Positions 53,464 to 63,900 of a DNA stretch of 64,000 nucleotides are shown one piece after another. The stretch comes from Saprospiraceae bacterium (GTDB lineage: Bacteria > Bacteroidota > Bacteroidia > Chitinophagales > Saprospiraceae): contig JANQLV010000059.1 in assembly GCA_028280415.1 (NCBI GenBank), positions 1-64,000 of the forward strand. The letters are read 5' to 3'. Each line of letters starts with the position of its first letter. Within the stretch, counting starts at the first letter, position 1. The translations under genes were made by a program, and so were the position numbers. The notes under the pieces are model-generated. The model made no database searches and was not told the origin of the DNA. It saw only the letters and a list, made by a program, of their open reading frames with translations.

Positions 53464-54777
53464 ATGATAGCATCAACGATAGGTAAAACTTTTTTGAAAG
53501 CATATAATCAAAAGTTTAATACTAATTATTCCGCTAAGCAGTTTTTTGAAAAAGTATTTTTCCCGATTTTTTATGATCACGAAAAATATTTGCAATGGAT
53601 TACTAATTCTCCCTTTGTCCAGGGAATAAAAAAAGGACAGCCCCCCAATAAAGAGGAACGAAATAATAAACTGAGGAATTTTATAGATAAAATTTCAGAG
53701 GGTGCTAAAGATGCCAGTATAGCGATAGGTTATTCTTCAATGGATATTATTGCGACTACATCAGGACAAGTTTCAAATATAACAATCGACAAATCAGCTG
53801 ATCAAATCTATGCCTCCTGGATTGGTGGAGGTTTTGGAGTAGGGGTGAAAGGAGGTTTTTCGATGTACATTAATGAACCCCAAGTTTTATTGACTCTTTT
53901 TGAAGGGTGGAAATATTATCGGAATTATCTTATTGAAATTCCTCAATTGAGACCCAATCAAATAGATACCTGGAATGGGCAATGGCTGGCACATGCCTAC
54001 AATAAGCAATATTTTAATCGTAAAAGTCCACTTGCGAATTTTGAACCATTTAGTACAAGTAAACAAGGAGTCATCGAATTAGAGACTCAAACCTGGGTAA
54101 AAGTTGTTTTTGGCCTTTCTCAAACTATTCAGAATGATAGACTTTTGGCCTATGTCTTTAGCCTGGGAAAAACGAATAAAACAGTTGGCTTTATTCCAAT
54201 CATATTATCGAAAGTACGCAAGCCCATTCGTCTGTATAAAAAGTTATTCGGCAAGAACCAATACTTCAAAGATGCGAATACCATTGAACAAATTTTTGGC
54301 AATAAAAATAGTCTCTACCGCGCTTGTGAACGTGGTGCGATTGGGGTAAGAGCCTTAGAGCCCTCAGCTGTAAGGGATTTAATGTGGAAATCCGATAAAA
54401 AAATTAATTATAAACCGGACGATGAAGTACAAGTCGTCTCATTTAGAACCTATATAACCTGGATTTTAGCTATGTTGAATAATGAACAATTACATCAGCT
54501 TTCAAAAGATATCGTTCAACTTTTACTGAACTATGAAAGCACCTCCGAAAGGGGAAAAATGACTAAGTCAAGAGCAATTGAAAACCTATTAAAAAGTAAA
54601 TCTGCAGATAGTTTTTTGCAAGAATTAATTGATGTTGTAGAAGAAGCTACAGCAGAGGAAGCCTTGAAACTAGGCGAATTAATCGGGCAGGTTAACAAAT
54701 TGCGGGGGGATAATTTTAGAAGGTTTTTGGTATTGCTTAAACTCGAATACGCAATTGCGAAAAAACAAAATTCTTAA
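53464..54777 (+). CDS. cas8b: Cas8-type large subunit (probably Cas8b)
   Basis: A 437-residue protein at the position of the Cascade large subunit. The N-terminal GKTFLKAYNQKFNTNYSAKQFFEKVFFPIFYDHEKYLQWITNSPF is reminiscent of the beginning of Bacteroidota Cas8b proteins. The long C-terminal helical part (LSKDIVQLLLNYES, FLQELIDVVEEATAEEALKLGELIGQ) may act as the small-subunit-like domain, since no cas11 gene is present. It would recognise the PAM. The family is highly diverse, so subtype is not certain. Confidence 0.75.
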   Translation: MIASTIGKTFLKAYNQKFNTNYSAKQFFEKVFFPIFYDHEKYLQWITNSPFVQGIKKGQPPNKEERNNKLRNFIDKISEGAKDASIAIGYSSMDIIATTSGQVSNITIDKSADQIYASWIGGGFGVGVKGGFSMYINEPQVLLTLFEGWKYYRNYLIEIPQLRPNQIDTWNGQWLAHAYNKQYFNRKSPLANFEPFSTSKQGVIELETQTWVKVVFGLSQTIQNDRLLAYVFSLGKTNKTVGFIPIILSKVRKPIRLYKKLFGKNQYFKDANTIEQIFGNKNSLYRACERGAIGVRALEPSAVRDLMWKSDKKINYKPDDEVQVVSFRTYITWILAMLNNEQLHQLSKDIVQLLLNYESTSERGKMTKSRAIENLLKSKSADSFLQELIDVVEEATAEEALKLGELIGQVNKLRGDNFRRFLVLLKLEYAIAKKQNS

Positions 54778-54797
54778 ACTTTAAAAAGATAAAACTC

Positions 54798-55850
54798 ATG
54801 AAGCCGTATATTTATTTAAGAGCACTACGTCATGTTGACTATTCTGTCTTTTCTGTTTCTGAAGGTCAAAAATCTTATTATGATCCTGTTACCGGAAGCC
54901 AGGTGGCTTTTTCAAGTGGCCAACAAGTGAAACGTTCGATTATAGACGCTGTTTTAAGCGAATTGAATGAACAAATTGCACCGGTCATTTTCAATTATGA
55001 ATTAAAAGACAAAAAGAACATCAGTGAAAAAGAAGCTTTGTCTATTGCCGACCCAAGCTATCCCGATCAATTATTAGGCGGCTGGATGAATGCAGCACAA
55101 AAATCAATTCCCGTAAAACGGAGAAGTCCTTTATCTATTTCGGCTATGCGTCCTTTGCATCCATTTCTATCAAGGCTCCATAAAGAAAATATGACTTTTG
55201 ACAGAAGTAGCCATCATGAAATTCATAAAATAGTCGTCAAAGATACTAGCGGCAATGAGATTGATGCTGATACCTTGCAAGAACTTCTAACTTCAAATCA
55301 AAGAACGCTGCCTGCCCGAAAATTCTTACAAGACCAAAAACGAACTGGAGGATTATTTGTCTATGACATAGCAATCGATTTGAGAACTTTATTCTGTGTT
55401 TCTATGAATCAGACAGAACCGGAATTAACCGAAGAGGTAAAGAATAAATTATTAGAAAATGGTTGGGAGGAAACCCAAAATGTATTTGGGACATGCCTGC
55501 TTTGTCCAAAAGAAAGAAGAGAAGTTATTATTCCAGCTTTAGCGAAGGCATTAATCAATTGGCGTATTACTTCTAATCAGGCCCGAACCTTTAGCTTAAT
55601 GGAGACTTTAGCCATTTCAGTGAGCCAGAATGCTAATCAAATAGCGGCTTCCATTCGGGCAAAATTACAGGAAGAGCGAAAAGCTAAACCCCTTATAGAT
55701 ACCAACCTACCAGATACTAAGGTTTTTGTAACCTTGCCTGCAGAAGCTTTTTTTCTGGATATTAATGGTTTAAGTACAGCTGTTGAAGATGCTGAAAAAG
55801 CATTAGTTGATTTAATGTCGGGGTTTGATTATAAAAACCAGCTAAATTAA
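54798..55850 (+). CDS. cas7: Cas7 (DevR family) backbone subunit
   Basis: The 350-residue Cascade backbone protein. IYLRALRHVDYSVFSVSEGQ, YDPVTGSQVAFSSGQQVKRSIIDAVLSEL and RPLHPFLSRLHKENMTFD carry the DevR/Cas7 features of type I-B. The C-terminal half has ALINWRITSNQARTFSLMETLAIS. It polymerises along the crRNA. It is 20 bp after the large-subunit gene and 2 bp before cas4. Confidence 0.93.
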   Translation: MKPYIYLRALRHVDYSVFSVSEGQKSYYDPVTGSQVAFSSGQQVKRSIIDAVLSELNEQIAPVIFNYELKDKKNISEKEALSIADPSYPDQLLGGWMNAAQKSIPVKRRSPLSISAMRPLHPFLSRLHKENMTFDRSSHHEIHKIVVKDTSGNEIDADTLQELLTSNQRTLPARKFLQDQKRTGGLFVYDIAIDLRTLFCVSMNQTEPELTEEVKNKLLENGWEETQNVFGTCLLCPKERREVIIPALAKALINWRITSNQARTFSLMETLAISVSQNANQIAASIRAKLQEERKAKPLIDTNLPDTKVFVTLPAEAFFLDINGLSTAVEDAEKALVDLMSGFDYKNQLN

Positions 55851-55852
55851 GC

Positions 55853-56350
55853 ATGCCGCTCACGGCTTCTCACATCATTTATTATTTGTTGTGTCCCAGA
55901 AAACTATGGTTATACCATCGCGGTATACGAATGGAAGGCAATAGTCAAGCTGTTGCGGAAGGGCAGTTCATTAGTGAAACCACTTATCGTTTTCGGCCTA
56001 AGCGCTGGAAAGAACTGGTGCTGGAGGGAGGAAAAATTGACCATTATGATCCGGTTAATAAATTGGTTCGGGAAGTTAAAAAAAGTGCGAAACTGGAGCA
56101 TATCCATATCGCTCAGGTTAAGTATTATTTATACATCCTGGAACAACATGGGATAGAAGCTACATCGGGCATTATCGAATACCCCAAGCAAAAGCGAACT
56201 ACTGAAGTATATTTATCTGAGGAAGATCGGAAGACGATGCTTCAGTGGTTTGCGGAAATCAGGGAAATTATGGACCAGGAACATTGTCCGGATTTACTTG
56301 TAAAACCTTATTGTAAAAATTGTGCTTATCGGGATTTTTGTTTTGTGTAA
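55853..56350 (+). CDS. cas4: Cas4 RecB-like exonuclease
   Basis: A 165-residue RecB-type nuclease. The Fe-S Cys set is LLCPRKLWLY at the start and YCKNCAYRDFCF at the end, with the catalytic Asp in KIDHYD and the E-V-K triad in VREVKKSAK. It trims and selects spacer precursors with PAM specificity in type I-B. It starts 2 bp after cas7 and is followed 15 bp later by cas1. Confidence 0.95.
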   Translation: MPLTASHIIYYLLCPRKLWLYHRGIRMEGNSQAVAEGQFISETTYRFRPKRWKELVLEGGKIDHYDPVNKLVREVKKSAKLEHIHIAQVKYYLYILEQHGIEATSGIIEYPKQKRTTEVYLSEEDRKTMLQWFAEIREIMDQEHCPDLLVKPYCKNCAYRDFCFV

Positions 56351-56365
56351 TTTGTCCTTTTGTGA

Positions 56366-57373
56366 ATGAAAAAAGCCTACTACCTCTTTAACCCGGGTCG
56401 GATGAGCCGTAGAGACAATACCTTGAAATTTGAACCGGCTACGGACGAACCAGAGAAGAACAAACCACGATATTTACCGGTCTCCGGAGTTAGTGCTTTG
56501 TACATTTTTGGAAGTGTAGATGCCAACAGTGCTTTGTATAATTTTTTGGGACAGCGACATATTCCTGTACATTTTTTTGATTATTACAAGCATTATACGG
56601 GCTCTTTTAGTCCTAGAGAGTATTTACTGGCGGGACAAATGCTGGTCAGGCAGACCGATGCCTATCGTTCCAAAAAAAAGCGAGTGGAAATTGCCCGTGC
56701 TTTTGTAGATGCGGCAAGTTTTAACATGTTGAAAAATCTTCGATATTACTCCAATCGGGGAAAAGAATTGGATACACAAATCGAACAATTGCTAATTCTT
56801 CGGGAGAATCTTTCCAGGGTGCATTCTATTCCTGAACTAATGGGGACGGAGGGTAATTGTCGACAAATCTACTATACTGCTTTTGAATCTATTGTGGAGG
56901 GCTATGCCTGGGGAGGCCGGAAAAAACGACCTCCCAGAAATGAGTTGAATGCGTTGGTGAGTTTTGGAAATGCCATGTGTTATACCCTTTGTCTGGACGC
57001 CATTTATAATTCTCAACTAAATCCTACGATCAGTTATTTGCACGAGCCCGGTGTCCGTCGCTATAGCCTGGCTTTGGATATAGCGGAAATATTCAAACCG
57101 ATTTTGGTAGATCGCCTAATTTTTAGAATGTGTAATCGAAAAGAACTCAGGTCGACTCATTTTGATTTTATTGAGAATGCTTGTTTTCTGGCAGAATCGG
57201 GGCGTAAAACTTTTGTACAAGCCTGGGAGGATCGTTTGCAACAGAGTATTCAGCATCGCAAACTCAATCGAAAGGTCAGTTATCGGCATTTGGTTCGATT
57301 AGAATGTTATAAGCTTGCCAAGCACATACTGGGCATGGAAGCGGGATATGAGGGTTTTAAAGCCTGGTGGTAA
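56366..57373 (+). CDS. cas1: Cas1 integrase
   Basis: A 335-residue integrase (full length). The active-site Glu is in GNCRQIYYTAFESIVEG, followed by NELNALVSFGNAMCYTLC, the His in SYLHEPGVRRYSLALDIAEIFKP and the Asp in the same helix. It works with Cas2 to integrate spacers into the leader-side end. The N-terminal part (MKKAYYLFNPGRMSRRDNTL) is typical for type I-B Cas1. Overlaps nothing; cas2 follows after 58 bases. Confidence 0.97.
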   Translation: MKKAYYLFNPGRMSRRDNTLKFEPATDEPEKNKPRYLPVSGVSALYIFGSVDANSALYNFLGQRHIPVHFFDYYKHYTGSFSPREYLLAGQMLVRQTDAYRSKKKRVEIARAFVDAASFNMLKNLRYYSNRGKELDTQIEQLLILRENLSRVHSIPELMGTEGNCRQIYYTAFESIVEGYAWGGRKKRPPRNELNALVSFGNAMCYTLCLDAIYNSQLNPTISYLHEPGVRRYSLALDIAEIFKPILVDRLIFRMCNRKELRSTHFDFIENACFLAESGRKTFVQAWEDRLQQSIQHRKLNRKVSYRHLVRLECYKLAKHILGMEAGYEGFKAWW

Positions 57374-57431
57374 AAATTTTGAAACCGAGCTTGGACTAAA
57401 AAAATTCCAGACTCACATTAAAATCAAAAAA

Positions 57432-57695
57432 ATGTACGTAATTGCAGTATACGATGTAGCCGCTGAACGAACAGTTAAGATGCTTAAACTTTGCAGACGT
57501 TATTTACATTGGATACAAAACTCTGTTTTTGAAGGCGAGATAACGGAAGTAAAACTGAAGGAGCTAATTTTTGAAGCGAAGCAAATTATGGATGAAGACT
57601 ATGATAGCTTTATGATTTTTAAAAATCGGCATAAAAACTGGCTGGAAAAAGAGATTATTGGAAAAGAAAAAAGCCAGATTGATCAGTTCCTTTAG
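57432..57695 (+). CDS. cas2: Cas2
   Basis: I chose MYVIAVYDVAAERTVKMLKL as start, giving the normal 87 residues; the longer frame adds a tail read from the end of cas1. YVIAVYDV has the conserved Asp (residue 8) and the ferredoxin fold continues with VFEGEITEVKLKELIFEAK. It forms the Cas1-Cas2 integration complex. Its stop lies at the first of two TAGTCGTCGA repeats of the leader. Confidence 0.95.
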   Translation: MYVIAVYDVAAERTVKMLKLCRRYLHWIQNSVFEGEITEVKLKELIFEAKQIMDEDYDSFMIFKNRHKNWLEKEIIGKEKSQIDQFL

Positions 57696-57783
57696 TCGTC
57701 GACCTCTCGAATTATTGGGGCTTACCCACAACTTCTTGCTAGTTAAAATGATTAATAGTTTGATTATCAATAGTTTATTATAG

Positions 57784-57825
57784 TCGTCGATCTCCGGACA
57801 TAATCCTACTACCGGGCATCGACGA
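57784..57825. promoter_or_regulatory. Leader hairpin / inverted repeat
   Basis: TCGTCGATCTCCGG and CCGGGCATCGACGA are inverted with two mismatches over 14 bases around a 14-base loop. It could end the cas transcript, or help the integration complex bind the leader. No T-run follows, so termination is doubtful. Confidence 0.55.
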
Positions 57826-57884
57826 TAAAATAATAATAAAAACATTTCTTGTTTAAACATAAAGTGTTATAAACGAGAAATTTA

Positions 57885-57892
57885 TATATTTG
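57885..57892 (+). promoter_or_regulatory. Array promoter -7 box
   Basis: TATATTTG matches the Bacteroidota -7 consensus TANNTTTG and lies 10 bases before the first repeat, so the pre-crRNA would start nearly at the repeat. A clear -33 TTTG is not seen. Confidence 0.45.
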
Positions 57893-57902
57893 GGTCTTCG
57901 GT

Positions 57903-60900
57903 CTTTTAATTGTACCTCACGGAATTGAAACTTTATTCTTAGAATAATGGCGTTTAAGGTAATACTCCTTTTAATTGTACCTCACGGAATTGAAACATAA
58001 ATCCGGGTAATCTTTTAAGGCGCGTCGGCGATGCTTTTAATTGTACCTCACGGAATTGAAACCAGAAATAATCATGCGGCCTTTTGTGCCACCTATACTT
58101 TTAATTGTACCTCACGGAATTGAAACTCAGAGCGCAACATTACGCAGTTTCACGACTTCAAACTTTTAATTGTACCTCACGGAATTGAAACGCTATTTAC
58201 CAGCCGGGCTTCGAGGATAACTTTAAACTTTTAATTGTACCTCACGGAATTGAAACGGTAGAGTGGCCGATGTTCTTAATATTCGGATTGCCCTTTTAAT
58301 TGTACCTCACGGAATTGAAACTCAGGTGTAGCCAGAGCCACGATGAGCACCACCGCGCTTTTAATTGTACCTCACGGAATTGAAACTCGCATTCCAGGCG
58401 GACTTCAAGGACAAGGTGGCAGCTTTTAATTGTACCTCACGGAATTGAAACTTGCTTTTTAAGACCTTTATATCATATATGACCGCACTTTTAATTGTAC
58501 CTCACGGAATTGAAACGTAATGGATTGGCTTAAATTTGACAACAAATGTATTCTTTTAATTGTACCTCACGGAATTGAAACCCAGGCGCTTAGGTGTAAT
58601 ACTCCGGGGGTTGTCTGCTTTTAATTGTACCTCACGGAATTGAAACCTGGCGCTCTTCTGCTAACTTGTCGGCGAGATTCTTCTTTTAATTGTACCTCAC
58701 GGAATTGAAACGGAATTCGTCACAGAATATAATAAGTATCAACACACTTTTAATTGTACCTCACGGAATTGAAACGAATATTATTAACGACATTTGGCGA
58801 CCAATAAGGGAGCTTTTAATTGTACCTCACGGAATTGAAACTAACATAATTACGATTTAAATCTGCATTATGCCAACTTTTAATTGTACCTCACGGAATT
58901 GAAACGGTTTTGATAGTCCTGATTTTGATAATCTGGATATGCTTTTAATTGTACCTCACGGAATTGAAACGATCTTACTGGTATTCAGGCTGCTGGTTTG
59001 AATGCCTTTTAATTGTACCTCACGGAATTGAAACCGGCCTTACGGCCTCGAGTACGGAGCCTCGCGCGAGACTTTTAATTGTACCTCACGGAATTGAAAC
59101 GAATTAATTAAAATAGGTTCGTTTGCTGTGACTGTCTTTTAATTGTACCTCACGGAATTGAAACTTGTGATGTAAGGCAATGTTATATAGTGTTGTGCTA
59201 CTTTTAATTGTACCTCACGGAATTGAAACTAAGCACCTTAAAGGCACAGGGGTACAGAGTATACACTTTTAATTGTACCTCACGGAATTGAAACGCACCT
59301 ATAACGGGCATGAAATATGTAAACACAGATACTTTTAATTGTACCTCACGGAATTGAAACTTGCGCAGTACGCATGATGTGTGCTTGCTTGACAAACTTT
59401 TAATTGTACCTCACGGAATTGAAACCGGTTTGATCAGTTGTTGTGATATACTTGTTGCCAGCTTTTAATTGTACCTCACGGAATTGAAACTTTTTGTATA
59501 CTACAAATATAGTGTAAATATTCCCACTTTTAATTGTACCTCACGGAATTGAAACTTTAGATATCTGGTTATTTTTAATATCATCTTCAAACTTTTAATT
59601 GTACCTCACGGAATTGAAACTCCTTTAGATGCCAGTTCTTTCCAGTATTTAGCAAGCTTTTAATTGTACCTCACGGAATTGAAACTTGCGTATCAGCGTC
59701 CGTAATAAACTTCCCAAGATACTTTTAATTGTACCTCACGGAATTGAAACCCAATTACAAACGTGGTCGCCGAATTGGTGACTTTTACTTTTAATTGTAC
59801 CTCACGGAATTGAAACTTGAGTAAAAAACCGATACCCTTCTCACCTTCTTGCTTTTAATTGTACCTCACGGAATTGAAACTTAGCGAAGAAATGAGAAAA
59901 TGCGATTATGCAATCGCTTTTAATTGTACCTCACGGAATTGAAACCATTATCAGGATTTGATCGATTAGAAGAAGTGACCAACTTTTAATTGTACCTCAC
60001 GGAATTGAAACTCTGTACAGATGACATTTGAGCTAGTACAATTTTAGTCTTTTAATTGTACCTCACGGAATTGAAACATTAATCCTGGTCATTTATTGAG
60101 ACGCGTCGGCGATCTTTTAATTGTACCTCACGGAATTGAAACACTAGAAATAATTTGTGAAATCATTTTCTTTTCTTTCTTTTAATTGTACCTCACGGAA
60201 TTGAAACCTTCTTATGAAGCATGTTGAAATAACCGGTACGAGGCTTTTAATTGTACCTCACGGAATTGAAACCGGTTACCCCGGAGCACTTTTGATTTAT
60301 CGCATGATCTTTTAATTGTACCTCACGGAATTGAAACTTGCTGATAAGCTTATGTTGGAGTGTAAGTATTTCGGCTTTTAATTGTACCTCACGGAATTGA
60401 AACAAGTATATCCTCTCCAGTACCTCCCATCTTTTTGGTACTTTTAATTGTACCTCACGGAATTGAAACAATAGAAGTGTGTATGAGGAGTTGATTACTA
60501 AGACACTTTTAATTGTACCTCACGGAATTGAAACATGAAAATGGAGTTTCAATATCTGAATTGCTTGATACTTTTAATTGTACCTCACGGAATTGAAACC
60601 AAGTAAAAAAGCAGCAAGACCTTCCGAGTTCTTGGTACTTTTAATTGTACCTCACGGAATTGAAACATATCAAATTTTTGACTAAGGTGGATGCTGGTAT
60701 GACTTTTAATTGTACCTCACGGAATTGAAACTTATAGCTCAGAATACTTACCACCTGAAGACTTTTGCCTTTTAATTGTACCTCACGGAATTGAAACTCT
60801 GAACGCTAGACATTTGAGCTAAAACAATTTTAGTCTTTTAATTGTACCTCACGGAATTGAAACATTTTAGCGCAGGCTTTCCTGGCGACGGGCACTACGC

Positions 60901-63900
60901 TTTTAATTGTACCTCACGGAATTGAAACTTTGATTTTGATATTGCGAGTCTGAGCAATACTTATCTTTTAATTGTACCTCACGGAATTGAAACGGATTAA
61001 TAGGGTCTTTAGCTACAATATCAGCAGCTTTTAATTGTACCTCACGGAATTGAAACGCTGCACTTGTTGCCGGAATACCCGGTTTGCTTTCACTTTTAAT
61101 TGTACCTCACGGAATTGAAACTGTTCAGCAGTGGGTTTTTCGCATGAAACAACAGGCTTTTAATTGTACCTCACGGAATTGAAACTGACCTCGATAAGTT
61201 TGAAATTGAGCTTAATAAAAGCTTTTAATTGTACCTCACGGAATTGAAACTAAGCTTTAAGCTTACCGGATCAGTAGGAGACTCTGTCTTTTAATTGTAC
61301 CTCACGGAATTGAAACTCGTTTTCAAACTCTATTATTCTTGTTCGTTTTGTCTTTTAATTGTACCTCACGGAATTGAAACTTTATTCCTGTATCTTTCAC
61401 TCTGAACCTGCAATTCTTTTAATTGTACCTCACGGAATTGAAACTTAAAAAAGAAAAAATAAATACAGAAAAAAAATTTCCCTTTTAATTGTACCTCACG
61501 GAATTGAAACCGGTGTATTCACTTAGCTGCGGGTCATATTCCTGTAACTTTTAATTGTACCTCACGGAATTGAAACCCCCGAAGGGCGGCTTGTTTTTAA
61601 ATTAATTGTTTTTCTTTTAATTGTACCTCACGGAATTGAAACGGCATTATATGACGGTGTAGTGGCTGGCAGGATAAACTTTTAATTGTACCTCACGGAA
61701 TTGAAACATTTTACGGCGACACGTACCAACTCGGGGTTACAGCACTTTTAATTGTACCTCACGGAATTGAAACCTGGGGCTGTGCTGTGCTATTGTGTAC
61801 GCTGCTAAGCTTTTAATTGTACCTCACGGAATTGAAACTCAGGTTACACTATATTGCTATAATCAGCCGCCTTCTTTTAATTGTACCTCACGGAATTGAA
61901 ACAAGTTTTTGACTGAGTATGCAAGGAAGTTATATAAGCTTTTAATTGTACCTCACGGAATTGAAACGTGTTAAGACTCTGACTATCAGTGTATTATATA
62001 AGGCTTTTAATTGTACCTCACGGAATTGAAACTTGATCCAATAAGTAGTAAGTTCTACCATGTAGTTCCTTTTAATTGTACCTCACGGAATTGAAACACG
62101 ATGGAACGACAGCAAAGATATACCTGGATGGACACTTTTAATTGTACCTCACGGAATTGAAACTTGCTTAAACTCTTGTAACTCGTTCCAATTCTTGACA
62201 CTTTTAATTGTACCTCACGGAATTGAAACCAAATAGTTAGTGACCTCATAGCAGGTAAAGCTAAGCTTTTAATTGTACCTCACGGAATTGAAACGTATTC
62301 TTGCAATATTTTTTCGTGAGTTTGGTATCCCTTTTAATTGTACCTCACGGAATTGAAACATCTTCCTCGCCGTTTTCCTGATACATATTATAAGCCTTTT
62401 AATTGTACCTCACGGAATTGAAACTCCGATTTAAACAATGATTTGTTAGGATCATTTAAGCTTTTAATTGTACCTCACGGAATTGAAACGTTTATCAATA
62501 CTTTAGATTGCATCACATGCAAATACTTTTAATTGTACCTCACGGAATTGAAACTTCTTTATTAAAGAATAGAGCCCGAATCCGGCTATCCTTTTAATTG
62601 TACCTCACGGAATTGAAACCGATTTTCGTAGCGAAGTCAAAAAAGTTTGTTACAACTTTTAATTGTACCTCACGGAATTGAAACTCTTCGCATGTATGGC
62701 AACGGAGTAGTAGAACAAACCTTTTAATTGTACCTCACGGAATTGAAACTTTTCTTTCGAACGATTTGCGGTTGTCAAAAACGAACTTTTAATTGTACCT
62801 CACGGAATTGAAACCACCTGTGAAGTTCTGAATCGTTGCAATCTGTCGATCTTTTAATTGTACCTCACGGAATTGAAACTTGCATACATCAGACATACCA
62901 AGTCGGCAATTGCAACTTTTAATTGTACCTCACGGAATTGAAACAATTAAAGCAGGATCGCCTTGAACGTGATCTTGATACTTTTAATTGTACCTCACGG
63001 AATTGAAACACGAAAACTATATGTCATGAAATTAATTATCGAAAACTTTTAATTGTACCTCACGGAATTGAAACCAGGTCACTTATATCATAATCTGATG
63101 GATTCATCATACTTTTAATTGTACCTCACGGAATTGAAACATACAGAACAGAATGAACTTGATGAATTAATCAAACTTTTAATTGTACCTCACGGAATTG
63201 AAACTTCTACAAAGCTGACTTCGCTTCAGCAGAACACGACTTTTAATTGTACCTCACGGAATTGAAACCCTATCACGACGCTAGATCATGTCAGATCATC
63301 GTTTCTTTTAATTGTACCTCACGGAATTGAAACAGAATTTCACAAGATTATACTGCTGTTTCATTCTGTCTTTTAATTGTACCTCACGGAATTGAAACTT
63401 GTACATACTTTCGACTTGGTCAAGTGACAGGTGTCTTTTAATTGTACCTCACGGAATTGAAACTTTATTCACCGATGAATTATGAAATTCAGGTGAATGC
63501 TTTTAATTGTACCTCACGGAATTGAAACGAAATATCTTACATGCTCAAATCTGAACCGTTTGTTCTTTTAATTGTACCTCACGGAATTGAAACCTGCTTC
63601 TTTCTATACTGTCAAACACCTTCATTTTACTTTTAATTGTACCTCACGGAATTGAAACTTGAAAATAAAATTCTAATCAAAAAAAGTAAGAAAACTTTTA
63701 ATTGTACCTCACGGAATTGAAACCTTCCTTATCTGAGGATTCGACTTTCTTGTTCGCAACTTTTAATTGTACCTCACGGAATTGAAACTCGGAAAGATAT
63801 TTGTCGATTTTTCTTTTCGACTTCCTTTTAATTGTACCTCACGGAATTGAAACTTGATATAACTGACAAAAAAGCAAAATTATTTGCATTCTTTTAATTG

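Larger units (their letters stand above)
57696..57902 (+). promoter_or_regulatory. CRISPR leader
   Basis: A roughly 200-bp AT-rich region between cas2 and the first repeat. It contains two copies of TAGTCGTCGAYCTC (57693 and 57781), the 57784-57825 hairpin, a TGTTTAAACA palindrome (57850-57859), the ATAAAGTGTTRTAAA motif (57859-57873) and TATATTTG close to the first repeat. Leaders of type I-B bind integration factors and start array transcription; these elements suit both. Confidence 0.85.

Noticed and set aside
57564-57860. Minus-strand frame over cas2 and the leader
   Set aside because: Shadow of cas2; composition is not protein-like.
58970-59071. GC-rich palindromic spacer (CGGCCTTACGGCC) as a possible self-structure or inserted element
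   Set aside because: Length and flanks are normal for a spacer, so no separate feature is claimed.
59204-62249. Minus-strand frames inside the array reading FQFREVQLK repeatedly
   Set aside because: They are translations of the CRISPR repeats, not genes.
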